Assembly (NCBI GenBank): GCA_965240325.2
Contig: OZ251232.1
Span: 992,001 to 1,056,000 of the forward strand
From: Rebecca billardiae RCC1528
Lineage: Eukaryota > Haptophyta
DNA: 64,000 nucleotides
Direction of reading: 5' to 3'
The position numbers and the translations under genes were made by a program. Under the pieces are notes generated by a model that saw only the letters and a program-made list of their open reading frames with translations, ran no database searches and was not told the origin of the DNA. This document shows, piece after piece, positions 10,201-20,800 of the stretch (the stretch's first letter is position 1; each line of letters begins with the position of its first letter).

Positions 10201-13200
10201 AGCGGGGCGGTCCCGCGCACGCTCTCAATACTGAGGAGGCGGACCGCCGACAACCAGCCGTCACGTGCTCGCACTGCGGGCTACGCAATCACACCGCAGA
10301 GCGGTGCTGGAAGCTACATCCAGACTTGCGGCCACCCAGGCCGCCCGGTGCACCAAAACAGGGCAACTTCAAGCCGCCCGCCAAGCCCGGCGGGCGTGAC
10401 GGCAAGTTCATCAAAGTACCTCCGCCCCCCAAGCGGGCGGGGAGGCCGCGAGCCCAGATGATGCAAGACGAGGACATCGACCCGGAACCCGATGACGCAG
10501 ATCTCGAGCCGACGCAATACGCGTATCTGGACTCGGGCGCGTCCCAATCATTTGTCGATATCAACCTCGGCCTGCTACACAATGCTCACCCGATCAGCAT
10601 GTCTGTCAAGGTCGCCAAGCGCGACATTGAGCTACACGCATCCAAGGCAGGCGACATGTACGTATACTTACTCGACGCCGACTCAGACACAACCGTGCCG
10701 GTGTGCCTGGAAAACGTAGTCGGAGTCGAAGATCTCGATACTACTCTCTTTTCAGTCAACGCGTTCGCCGCGGCCGGAATGGCTGTGGTGTTCGACGAAC
10801 GACCATACATCCGCATCGGCCCCAAGAGGGTTCATTTGCGCCCCGACAACACTGTCGGATTCAAGGCAGTCGTACCCAAGGCCGAGACAGCCATGCCCGC
10901 CACCGCGGACGACATGCCACCAGACGTCGACCCGATCAAGAACGGGCGAAAGATCACGCTCTGGCAATCCAGACTAGGATACGCCGATATCAAGCGTGTA
11001 CGCGCAACCTACCGCGCGAACGACAAGATGTCGGAGGCATCGCCCTGCACGTACCAGCCCTCCGACGTTGCCAAGTTCAAAGCTAAGCCGTTCCCGGGCA
11101 CACGTGAGAGGACAACTCGACCGCTCGAGATGCTCCACAACGATGTCATCGGGCCCATCAACGGGCTGCCCGCCAAGACTCCAAGGTGGGGAACTCTATT
11201 CATCGATGATTTTTCCGGATACATGCGCTTCTACGACATGCAAAACAAGGCTGAAGCGCCGGAGAAGCTCGACCTCATGGCCAGCGAGATGGGAGCCAAC
11301 TCTCTATCCGCCACCATGCAGAACAAGGGCATCGCCGGATGCACCATTCACCTCGACGGAGGCCGAGAGTTACACTCAAAGAATTGGAACCGAGTCCTTC
11401 GCAGGTACGACATGCTATGCAACTACATGTCGCCCCCCCACACGCAGCAGCTGAACGGCGTCGCCGAACGTGGCCTCGGAGTCATCATGAATGACGCCAG
11501 GACAATGCTGTACCTCTCAGGCGTACACCACAAATGGTGGCATTGGGCAGCCAAGTGCGCTGCCGCGCAACGCAACCTGATGAGCAAGCATCCTACCAGC
11601 GATGGCAAGCTGGTTTCACCGCACGAGTTGATGTTTGGCACCTCGCCCGGGCCATTCCTGCAAAAGCTGAGAGTCTGGGGCTCGCCCTGCATCTACCTCG
11701 TACAGTCGATCAACAAGCAGAACAAGCTACTCCCGCGCGCGCGGGAGGGCATCTTATTGGGATACGGATTTGACGGTATCTTCGAGCGAGGCGCCATCAA
11801 GCGATCGCACGGATACATCGTTTTGAGTGCCGACGACGGGAAAATCGTCATCACTCGGCATGTCAAGTTCAACGAGCAAGTCATTTTGGATCGAATCTCT
11901 ACGCATTTCAAGGAGATCCGCGAAATTCGGGACCCCCTGCTGGCGTGGAGCGCTCGGCGACCTCCTCAAGGTGCAGATGCTGGTAAGACCCATGACAGCA
12001 ACACCATCGAGGAGGGCGACGAAGAGTTTGCCAGCAGCAGCAGCGACGCCGACAGCGGCTCCGAGCGCGGAGGAGACGATCCACCACCGCCGGACGAGAA
12101 ATCAGACGACGATGACGACGAGGATGACGGGGACGGCCCCGACGACGACGAGAAGGGAGATGACGGCGACGACGACGGTGATGAAGACGGCCCCGGAGCT
12201 GGAGGCGGACCATCGCCCAGCAACGCGCCGCCGCAGCCGAAGCAGCCTCCTCCCTCCGCCGATCGTCGCCCACAGCGGACCCGCAACATGACTGGCAAGT
12301 CATACTTCCCGTCGACGCGGCGCGCGCGCGCGCGCGCGCAGCTCGCGCAGCTCGCATCAGATATCCCGGTACCTACATCGTTCAAGGAAGCGATGGAGAG
12401 CAAGCAAGCATCCGATTGGACAAGGGCTATCATGGAAGAATACGAGGCCCACGACAGACTGGGCACATTCACGCCCGTCGTTGTTCCCAAAGGGAAAGCA
12501 ATTATCCCATCGAAGCTGGTCTTCAAGGTCAAAGCCAATCCAGATGGTACCATCGAACGGTACAAGGCAAGATTGGTTGGTCAAGGCTTCCGCCAGATTC
12601 AAGGAGTCAATTACGACGAGGTGTTCTCGCCTACTATCCGGTACGAGAACGTACGCCTCCTATTGGCACTGACGACGGAGCTACGAACACCAGAAAGACC
12701 TTGGATCGTCCACTCCGCGGACGTGAGTACGGCGTACCTCCAAGCCCCTTTGGAGGACGGCCTGAAGATCTACACTACGCTACCCCCGCTGTACCCGTGT
12801 ACTCTCAAGCCACCCGAGGGGCATGTGGTCGCGGCCGACTGGGATATGGCCCTTCCAGGATTTAAGCAGAGCGGCCGACGATGGCACCTCCGCCTCAGCC
12901 AGAAACTGCGAGAGAAAGGATTCAAGAAACTCGCACAGTCGGAGTGCATCTTCGTCCGCATCTCCGGAGACATCATCGACGTCATCGCAGTGTACGTGGA
13001 CGATCTGCTTATTCTGAGCAGCTCCCCCGACAGCGCAAGGCCCAGCTCGATTATTGAGGAAATTCGAAAAGAATTTACCCTCCGGGATTTGGGACCAGCA
13101 ACGACGTTCCTGGGCATGAATATCACCCAGGGGCCCAAGTCGACGACTATCTCCATGTCACAGTACATCACCGATCTCCTCAAGAGGCACGACATGAGCG

Positions 13201-13970
13201 ACATTACGCCCGTCGACAACCCATGCAGATCGGCAGCAGAGCAACCGACATCAATCGAGACAGACGATTCATCATCGTGCTCGTCGGAGGAATCAAAGAC
13301 CTACCGAGCAATCGTCGGAGCGCTACTATTCATCATGAACACCTGCCGACCCGACATCAGCTATGCAGTCAACATGTTGGCAAGGTACATGGCAAGCCCA
13401 AGTTCGAACGACCTTAAAGGTGCCAAGCGAGTGCTCAGGTACTTGGCCGGGACAAAGAATTCCGGCATCACTTTCAAATCAACACCTACTCAGCCACGGA
13501 CGGAGATGTTTGTGGACTCGGATTGGGCCAACGATACGAAAGATCGCCGCTCGACCGGGAGCTATATCTACTTCCACGCAGGCGGCCCAGTATCGTGGCG
13601 CACCTTCAAGCAGTCAATCACAACCCTCTCATCATGTGAGGCCGAATATGTCGCTCTCGCGGAAGGAGCCAAAGAGGCAGTTTACCTACGCGACGTCATC
13701 AGCGACATTCTCAATATTCCCAAGACGCCCATTGTGATCCATGAGGACAACAAGGGGGCGATTGATCTCTCGAAGAACAGCATTCATCATAAGCGCACCA
13801 AGCACATCGACGTACGACACCATTTTATTCGAGATTGTGTCGACCTCGGTGCAGTCAACATTATCAAGGTACACACATCGGAAAACATCGCCGATTGTCT
13901 TACCAAGGCGCTACCCAAGGACAAGTTTGCAAAATTCCGAGACATCATGGTTGCACCAGTTTCGAATTGA
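7269..13970 (+). CDS. Copia Gag-Pol polyprotein, 2233 aa
   Basis: A single open frame from the first ATG to a TGA eight bases before the right LTR. Order: a long N-terminal region with a MYND-like Cys/His cluster at about residues 482-507 (CNIC...CSYRC...HQLEC); CCHC zinc knuckle at about 999 (CSHCGLRNHTAERC); aspartic protease DSGAS at about 1088; integrase Asp in NDVIGP at about 1292, then LDGGRE and NGVAERG; an acidic Asp/Glu-rich linker; reverse transcriptase with YVDD at about 1909; RNase H from about 2083 (DSDWAND, then CEAEYVAL and HEDNKGA). The protein is longer than typical Copia polyproteins because about 1000 residues precede the zinc knuckle. No stop or frameshift is seen, so it may be functional. 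Gag and Pol share one frame with no visible recoding site. Confidence 0.95.
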   Translation: MSSWELRGGQRGNTPRGRARFHPNSKVDIREDLTNNNNIVPAMRDAQRQSHRTEYSRPPQLSQGKWTRTPIHWQRSFENLDSRFGPSQRIEQDPNRVNGRYGDDAERRREPRDVRRKRRHHIEVPEGESRRPEHFGSHIHVPPQWDPSQPLQQLDHNNQAQRRAVDRHAPIEQSAAAPRAAPTYSMTTPSAQTQQGGSLEFEPSPYPQQRRGARGWSGPSKPMAECWASPTFQPSCDNLSSSTLSPTPTDGDFGTSSTMAARPGLTSRDDQPTSFVAAPGPSPPVGATPHLSISSLVPDFQELLKDYPFDTGQIPHDPGQRMQPVEAIAPELEYLGDSPGDLVSIDEVVAALYEVALMGINEPDQKPMDVVESFFHDMGGTRSAPTNHSHTILCCSKAAWEQDARDRHRMSSLLSTYPLLSASSWYGVSETFDCIIPEIPSRKNLGNGIYSSQWSEIDTDDPESCQPCDNQSCTSRHCLLECNICGMGRVCSYRCADAIQVQHQLECEQIIQFAAMNDGIDIDDDGIHVHQQDGPVAAADRRSLSVVNDAGASLDDICPWRPSKRCTIYSGGFIAAAAERHQGHNYTVGDYVRERDELHQSKFDLMFHCNDALLQPGVACLLHDEFYGLTSEAGEGHSPADDGPPGHGTNYPPAATGADNSAQQSSDGDESSTSDIDSYTTAEDHIETSSPHASPRTRRNGSEACTYLPDAHAMMAVQTSQLGVGSYKLNFFTIKSKMAIHGAIKDAVTEVKASYKGRATDTTSSMVTLVEARLSGYALAEAAVWTAENAIREPYATAFANMDADTTIMQMTIVYERSVEVLFKRIKDMMLPSLFSYLESKRHIVNPNENFLNLHTLLEIFEHELNVSTMSELRAEFKKLYPDRPTPVSGPEMIKQTVEMVRASRYRELDDATLLVFKLYNGMHEHPEVYSTVISIYGSMSPQQCVAQTEQLTAQIEDAYRRWTQSPKGRQATQRDPKRGGPAHALNTEEADRRQPAVTCSHCGLRNHTAERCWKLHPDLRPPRPPGAPKQGNFKPPAKPGGRDGKFIKVPPPPKRAGRPRAQMMQDEDIDPEPDDADLEPTQYAYLDSGASQSFVDINLGLLHNAHPISMSVKVAKRDIELHASKAGDMYVYLLDADSDTTVPVCLENVVGVEDLDTTLFSVNAFAAAGMAVVFDERPYIRIGPKRVHLRPDNTVGFKAVVPKAETAMPATADDMPPDVDPIKNGRKITLWQSRLGYADIKRVRATYRANDKMSEASPCTYQPSDVAKFKAKPFPGTRERTTRPLEMLHNDVIGPINGLPAKTPRWGTLFIDDFSGYMRFYDMQNKAEAPEKLDLMASEMGANSLSATMQNKGIAGCTIHLDGGRELHSKNWNRVLRRYDMLCNYMSPPHTQQLNGVAERGLGVIMNDARTMLYLSGVHHKWWHWAAKCAAAQRNLMSKHPTSDGKLVSPHELMFGTSPGPFLQKLRVWGSPCIYLVQSINKQNKLLPRAREGILLGYGFDGIFERGAIKRSHGYIVLSADDGKIVITRHVKFNEQVILDRISTHFKEIREIRDPLLAWSARRPPQGADAGKTHDSNTIEEGDEEFASSSSDADSGSERGGDDPPPPDEKSDDDDDEDDGDGPDDDEKGDDGDDDGDEDGPGAGGGPSPSNAPPQPKQPPPSADRRPQRTRNMTGKSYFPSTRRARARAQLAQLASDIPVPTSFKEAMESKQASDWTRAIMEEYEAHDRLGTFTPVVVPKGKAIIPSKLVFKVKANPDGTIERYKARLVGQGFRQIQGVNYDEVFSPTIRYENVRLLLALTTELRTPERPWIVHSADVSTAYLQAPLEDGLKIYTTLPPLYPCTLKPPEGHVVAADWDMALPGFKQSGRRWHLRLSQKLREKGFKKLAQSECIFVRISGDIIDVIAVYVDDLLILSSSPDSARPSSIIEEIRKEFTLRDLGPATTFLGMNITQGPKSTTISMSQYITDLLKRHDMSDITPVDNPCRSAAEQPTSIETDDSSSCSSEESKTYRAIVGALLFIMNTCRPDISYAVNMLARYMASPSSNDLKGAKRVLRYLAGTKNSGITFKSTPTQPRTEMFVDSDWANDTKDRRSTGSYIYFHAGGPVSWRTFKQSITTLSSCEAEYVALAEGAKEAVYLRDVISDILNIPKTPIVIHEDNKGAIDLSKNSIHHKRTKHIDVRHHFIRDCVDLGAVNIIKVHTSENIADCLTKALPKDKFAKFRDIMVAPVSN

Positions 13971-13977
13971 GGGGGCG
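13970..13977 (+). other. Polypurine tract
   Basis: The sequence AGGGGGCG lies directly before the right LTR at 13978 and overlaps the last base of the polyprotein stop codon. A purine-rich run in this position primes plus-strand DNA synthesis in LTR retrotransposons. Confidence 0.7.
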
Positions 13978-14478
13978 TGTCAAAAGCCCAAGGCAGCCAT
14001 TGGCGCCATTCCCCAGCTCGAGGTTTCAATCTCAAGGCGCTGAGCAATTCTAAGCGCCACCATGCTGAGGCTTCATTCCAATTCAAAACCTTATCATCGA
14101 CCTCAACTGTCGGTTTTATTCACGTCCAGTGCACCAATTCATTCATCATCATTCATCGTGCATTTCATAATGGCCAACAAGCGTCGCGGAACAATCCAGG
14201 AATCAAAGCTCCTGAGATGTTCTCAAGCCTTCGCAGGGCAATGCACTATCAGATCATTCCGAGAACGTGCCTTCGCAATCAGAAGCCGAGAAGCATCTCC
14301 AAACTTTCTAATCACGAAAGTTCTGAGATAAGTCCTTCTTGAGAACCCTACAAAGGTTTTTCTCAGCGATCTGGAGCCACACCAGCAACAAAACCGAACT
14401 GATCAGCAAGCAGCAGGGAGACCCCTGCGCCACCATCGCCAAAGAGCGAACCTCCGCCAGCGCACGAAGTGCCAATCA
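13978..14478 (+). repeat. Right LTR (501 bp)
   Basis: It has the same length and, by eye, the same sequence as 6769-7269. It is followed by ATATA (14479-14483), the right target duplication, then by a TA/TTTA-rich microsatellite continuing the host sequence interrupted at 6768. Confidence 0.93.
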
Positions 14479-14639
14479 ATATATAACGATATATATATTT
14501 ATTTATTTATTTATATTCTGATAACTAGTAGTCGTCGTCCGATCCGATACTATCGTATCTGAAATAACGGGCACGGCTGCGCTGTGTCGAGCGTCGGCAC
14601 GACTGGGCAGCGGTCCGCTGCTGACTGCTTGGGCCCGAC

Positions 14640-14835
14640 CGCGGCATCCGGAAGCGGATGGCGCCGCGTGCACAGGCTGGGGCTCGACGTGGAGGCTGCT
14701 GGCGGCGCAGTCGGCGCCGCCGGGCGCGGGCGCGCGCGGCCGACGGGCGACGGCTGCGCGCGCGCCAATACTAATATGCCCGACACGCGCCATCTTCGAG
14801 GCCTCTCTAGATGCCGAGGCCCTGGCAGCGGCCTC
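14640..14835 (-). other. 3' flank/UTR of the TIR-SAM-LRR gene
   Basis: Read on the minus strand after the stop codon at 14836, this resembles the 3' flanks of the other two LRR genes, notably the CGCCGACTGCGCCGCC block and CAGCC(T/C)(G/C)TGCACGCGG. It is more diverged than the other two are from each other. Confidence 0.5.
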
Positions 14836-17800
14836 TCAACTCAAGGCCTGTTGGATGGTGGCTTTCTGAGCATCGCTCAGCTGGTTGCCCCTGTGTGCCG
14901 AGCGGGGGCACGCAGAGGGACGTGTGCGCGCGGAGAGGCGAGCGCGGCGGTCGTATGGGGTGGGCGGATTGGGTGGTGTCAGCCAACGCCGTTGCGCAGC
15001 ACGCGTCGCGTACCGCACCGCACCGCCACGCTGCCCGCACGCATGCGGCGCACGCGCCGCCGCACCGGCCACGTGCACCGCTCGCCATCGGCCGCGCGCG
15101 GATGCGATAGCGGCGCGAGCACCCACAGTAAACAATTCGATTTTAGCCGTCACCGTAACCTGTCCGCACTTCCGCCCAGTGGGGATGCGCTGGAATTTTT
15201 TTGATGCCCCGTTCGCGGCACTTCGCGCCGCCACAGTGGGGAAAGATCGGGCCGAAGCCGTTTGAGCATGGTCGTTCGCGCGCACGCCCATTCGAATCGA
15301 TGGCGCGCTCCGAGCGGCGGGCGTGCGCGCATGTGTGCCGCGAGGGGGGCTGCGAGGCGTCGGTCGGCCTGCCAAGGCGGTTCCCCGGGGCGGCGTCACC
15401 CTCGCCCGCCCCTCCTCGCCCACCCTCGCTCCACGGGCGGCCACACGTGACCTGTTAAGATGACTTCACGGGAGCCGCGCGGCACGCGCGCGGAGAGGCG
15501 AGGAAGTGGTGTTTCGCGGAAAAACGTTCTATAGCATTGTGCTCAACCCATGTGGGCACCCGCTCCACAAGTTTGTACGCCGCCAAACCGCACACAGCGG
15601 CCTGAGCAGCTCCCAGACTGACTTTCGCTCTTGAAGCCTGTTTTTGGGCCAGATCTTGGTGTGGATGTAGCGCGGCGAGGAGGCGCCGGGCGCGCGCCCG
15701 AGCTGCGTGCTGGCACTCGCCATGACCCATAGGCATCGTCCGTCGCGAACGACCCGGCTCGCCTCGACCTCTCCGACCCGCCGGGCAGCCACGACCGAGC
15801 GCGCAGCCAACGGTGTCCAAACAGAGGCTTCTCAGACCGCGTGGGATGGGCATAGGCGCGAGAGAGGGCGCCCAGCGCGCTCTTGAGATGCACAGGAGCA
15901 CGCACTGATGCGTATGGAACCATCCCATCACGATCGCCCCGACCTGGCGCGCCCTATCTGGCCCGTCAGGCTGCCCGCGCCGCCGCCGCCGCGCCACGCC
16001 GCCGCCACAGGCGCCGCCGCATCGCGGGCACGTGGGTAAGTCTGTATTCAACAAATACAGAATTTCCGGTGCGGCCCTCTTTTGGGCGGCAAGGTCGATC
16101 TGGTCGACACCTGCCGCGCGGCATGGGCCACGGCGCGGCGAGGTGGCGGCTGGCGCACTGCGGCGCGGGCGGGATGGCTCGAGGACACCACCGCCCCGCC
16201 TCCCACGCCGCGCCGAGCGCGTGCGCCGTGCTCTCGTCGCGTACCGAATTTCCTGCGGCGAGCGACGCCACACAGCGCGACCATGCCATCGCGCGACGAG
16301 GTGCGTTCAGCTCAGCGATTTGTCGTATTTGTTGAATACATGCGGGTACGAATCGGACGCACGACGCCCTCGACGCACACGTCGAGAGCCACGCGCGCGG
16401 CGTGGACTGGCACGCGACGCGGAGATGGCGGGCGCGGTGCCGCGGGCGCGCGACTGGTCTAGAACAGCACAATGAAGCGTGGGACGGCGCCGCGCGCGTG
16501 GGCTCGCTGCCGTCTCCTCGCAGTCGAAAATATCTGTGCACCAGTTCTGCCTGGGGTTGGGCCGGCCTCGCACGCGGCACGCGGGCACTGTTGCGGGGAG
16601 GAGTGTGATATGGCAGGCTGTGGCGAGGTGGATGGCCGTGTAGGAGTATGCTGGGAAGGGCCGTTCCCGCGCTCGCGCGGTGCCTCGCGCACGCCTCGTC
16701 GAGGACGAGCGTGTTTGAATGGCTCCCGGGAGGCCTGAGGCATTCGCTTGTTGACGGCAGCTCGCAACAGGTGCACACGACGAAGGTGACGACCAGGCAC
16801 TCCGGCGAGGGCGGCTGTGCTGGCAGCAGACCGTGCATTTGGAGTAAGATGCGCCATCTTACGCGCCGCTTCGCCTCGCTGCATCGCCGCACTGAGCAGC
16901 AGGGCCCCACGCTCACGAATGGCTCACCACGAGCTACGTGACCGGCCAGCCGCGTGCAACCCGGCGAGGCAGAGAGGGGCGGAGGGATGGGGAGGCTGGG
17001 TGGGGTGTTGCAGTCCCGTGCCCTGGGCACTCGCCAGGCGCCTGCGCGACCACCGTAGCGTCTTCTGTGCGCTCGTGCGGCCCGCGCGATAAATTCCCCG
17101 AAAATCGGCTCGCATCGGACAGGTTACGGTGACGATAATCCCGTTTTTGTTCACTGTGCCATGCGCGTCCGCAGCCTCGCGCGACGGCGCTGCTGACACG
17201 GTGCGCTACCCTGCCTCCCCCTCACTCCACCGCACGCGCCGCGCGCCCCCCGCCTCGCCACGCCGTGCCTGCGCGTACTTCAGGTGGAGCGTATGCAGCT
17301 TGGTGTTGGTGCGGAGCGCCTCCGCCAGCGCCTTGCCGGAAACGTCCGTCAGCTGGTTGTGACTGTGTGCACCGCGGGGGCACGCCGAGGGGAGGAGAAG
17401 TGCGGAGAAGCGAGCGCGGTGGTCACATGGGGTGGGGCGGGTGGTGCCAGCCCACGCCGCTGCACATCAAGCGCCACGCACCGCACCGCACCGCCCACCG
17501 CACCGCCACGCTGCGGCTGCGCACGCACCGCAGCACCGGACGCGCACACCGCTCGCCATCGGCCGCGCGCGGATGCGATAGCGGCACAAGCGCCAGGCGC
17601 GACCGCAGCCTTGCGTGACGGCGCTGCAAACACGGTGCACGACCCTGCCTCCCCCCGACTCCACTGCACGCGCCGCGCGCCCCCCGCCCCCCCCTCGCCG
17701 CGCCGTGCGTGCGCGTACTCCAGGTCGAGCAGCTTCAGCTTGGTGTTGGTGCGGAGGGCCTCCGCCAGCGCTGTGCCGGAGATGTCCGTCAGCTTGCTGT

Positions 17801-20800
17801 CCCTGTGTGCACAGCAGAGGCACGCCGAGACAAGGGGAAGCACGGAGAGGCGAGTGCGGCGGCCGCGCAGTGTGGGATGGGCGGTATCCGCCACGCAGCT
17901 GCTACCACACACTGCGCACCGCATCGCACCGCACCGCTGGGCGCGCGCCCTGTGGCTGTGCGCACGCGCCGCCGGACCGGCTGTGCGCGTCGCCCGCCGT
18001 GGGGTGGCGCGCGTGGCGTGGCGCGCGCACCGGGCGCGGCCGCAACCTAGCGCGACGGCCGCGCCGCACGCGGTTGCCCGCGCTGCACACGGGGTGCAAC
18101 CCTGCCTCCCCCCACTCCACTGCACGCGCCGCGCGCCTCCCGCCTCGCCGCGCCGTGCGTGCGCGTACACCAGCCTGAGACACTGCAGCGAGGCGTTGGT
18201 GTGGAGCGCCTCCGCCAGCGCTGTGCCGGAGATGTCCGTCAGCTGGTTGCGGCTGTGTGCACAGCAGAGGCACGCCGAGGGACGGGCGCGCGCGGAGAGG
18301 CGAGCGGCCACGGGGCAGGATGGGTGGTGTCAGCCAATGCCGCTGCATACCACGCACTGCCCACCGCACCGCACCGCACCGCTGTGCGCACGCCGCCGCG
18401 CTGGCCACGCCACGCCGCCCGCTGTGGGGCGGGCGCAAGCGGCGCGGCGCACGCGCCGGGCGCGGCCGCAGCCTCGCACAACGGCGTTGCTGCGGCGCCG
18501 TGCGCGGGTGCGTGCGCTGCACACGGCGCATGAACCTAACCTCTCTCCCCGCTCCGCCACATGCACAGCGCGCCCCTCGCCTCGCCGCGCCGTGCGTGCG
18601 CGCACCTCAGCTGGAGCTGCTCCAACTTGGTGTTGGTGCGAAGCGCCTCTGCCAGCGCCTTGCCGGAGACGTCCGTCAGCTGGTTGCGGCTGTGTGCACA
18701 GCAGAGGCACGCCGAGAGAAGGGCGCGCGTGGAGAGGCGCGCACAGAGGTCGCAAGCGGTGGGATGGGCGGTATCAGCCCACGCCGCTGCGCACCACACA
18801 CCGCAACCGCACCACACCGCTGCGCGCGCGTCCTGTGCGCACGCGCCGCCGGACCGGCTGCGCGCGCCGCCCGCCGTGGGGCGGTGCGCGTGGCGTGGCG
18901 CGCGCGCCGGGCGCGGCCGCAGCCCCGCGCGACGGCGGCGCCGCACGCGGTTGCCCACGGTGCACACGGCGCATGCACCTCCCTCCCCCAACTCCACTGC
19001 ACGCGCCGCGCGCCCCCCGCCTTGCCACGCCGTGCGTGCGCGTACTACAGGTCGAGCTCCCGCAGCGAGGTGTTGGTGCGGAGCGCCTCCGCCAGCGCTG
19101 TGCCGGAGACGTCCGTCAGCTGGTTGTGCCTGTGTGCACAGCGGGGGCACGCCGAGGGAAGGGGAACCGCGGAGAGGCCAGCGCGGCGGGCGCCCGGGGT
19201 GGGACGGGCGGTGTCAGCCCACGCCGCTGCGCACCACGCACTACCCACAACACCGCACCGCACCGCCACGCCACGCGAGCGCCCTGTGCACGCGCGCCGC
19301 AGCACCGACCGCGCGCGCCGCCCGCCGCGAGCCGGCGCGCGCGCCGCGGCGCGGCCGCAGCCTGGCGCGATGGCCGCGCCGTGCGAGGGTGCCCACGCTG
19401 CCCACAGCGCGCGACCCAGCCACTCCCCACTCGATCGCACGCGCAGCGCAATGCCTGCCCCGCCGCGCCGTGCTTGCGCGTACTCCAGGTCGAGCTTCTC
19501 CAGCTTGGTGTTGGTGCTGAGCGCCTTCGCCAGCACCTTGACGGAGACGTCCGTCAGCGGGTTGTCCCTGTGTGCTCAGCGGGGGCACGGCGAGGGACGG
19601 GCGCGCACGGAGAGGCGAGCGCGGCGGACGCGCGGCGTGGGGTGGGTGGTGTCAGCCCACGCTGCTGCGAACCACGCACCACGCACCGCACCGCACCGCC
19701 ACACTGCGCCGTGCGTGCGCGTATTCCAGGTAGAGCCACTTCAGCGAGGTGTTGGTGCGGAGCGCCTCCCCCAGCGCTGTGCCGGAGACGTCCGTCAGCT
19801 TGTTGCGCCTGTGTGCACAGCAGAGGCACGACGAGAAAAGGGCACGCGCGGAGAGGCGAGCGCGGCGGACGCACGAAGCAGGATGGGTGGTGTCAGTCCG
19901 CACCGCGCAGCGCACCGCACCGCCACGCCACGCGCACGCCCTGTGCGCACGCGCCGCAGCACCGGCCGCGCACGCCGCCAGCTGTGGGGCGGTGCAAGCG
20001 CCGCGGCGCGGCCGCAGCGTGGTGCGACGGCGGCGCCGCGCGCGGGTGCTCACACTGCTCACTGCGTGCAACCCTGCCTTCCCCCACTCCACCGCACGCG
20101 CCTCGCAACCCCCGCCTCGCTGCGCCGTGCGTGCGCGCACCTGAGGTAGAGCTTCTGCAGCGAGGTGTTGGTGCAGAGCGCCTCCGCCAGCGCTGTGCCG
20201 GAGACGTCCGTCAGCTGGTTGCCGCTGTGTGCACAGCGGAGGCACGCCGAGGGAAGGGGAAGCGGGGAGAGGCGAGCGCGGCGGCCGCGCAGGGTGGAAA
20301 GGGCGGTGTCAGCCCACGCCGCTGCGCACCACGTACTGCCCACCGCACCGCACCGCACCGGCACACTTTGCACGGGCCGCTGCACCGGCTACGCGCGCCG
20401 CCCGCCACGGGGCGGAGCGCGCGGTGAGGCGTGCGCCGGGCGCGGCCGCAGCCTTGTCTGATGGCGCCGCTGCGGAGCGGCGCGCGGATGCCCGCGTTGC
20501 ACACGGCGCACGGCCCTCCCTCCCTGTCCCGCCGCACGCGCCACGCGCCGCACGCCTCGCCGCGCCGTGCGTGCGCGTACGTCAGGTGGAGCTCCTTCAG
20601 GCAGCAGCTGTCCGCCCGCAGCGCCTGCGACACCAGCCGCACGCACTCGTTGTCCACGTCGGTACGGTCGAGATCGAGATTCGTCAGCTTGGCATTGTTG
20701 TGCGCGACGAGATGCGCAATCGCCTGAGCGTGCGCCGCCACCGCCGTCTTCTTCTCCCACTTCGCCTCCTCCAGCCCCATCAGCGCCTCCGCTGAGCCCA

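Larger units (their letters stand above)
6769..14478 (+). mobile_element. Complete Ty1/Copia LTR retrotransposon, 7.7 kb
   Basis: The element has 501-bp LTRs starting TG and ending CA, a 5-bp target duplication, one uninterrupted polyprotein frame with all Copia domains, and a purine-rich tract before the right LTR. By eye the LTRs are identical, so insertion is recent on an evolutionary scale. It sits between two same-strand paralogues, just downstream of the TIR-SAM-LRR gene's 3' flank. Its internal GC is visibly lower than that of the host genes. Domain order (integrase before reverse transcriptase) makes it Copia and not Gypsy. Confidence 0.95.

Noticed and set aside
15455-17030. Open frames inside the 2-kb intronic element as a transposase
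   Set aside because: Neither the 272- nor the 354-residue frame shows a DDE/D triad or zinc finger that I can recognise, and composition looks like GC-driven noise.
570-20580. Regularly spaced near-identical blocks reminiscent of a CRISPR array
   Set aside because: Units are 84-nt coding exons with about 300-390-nt introns, splice signals and LRR reading frame. The genome is eukaryotic.
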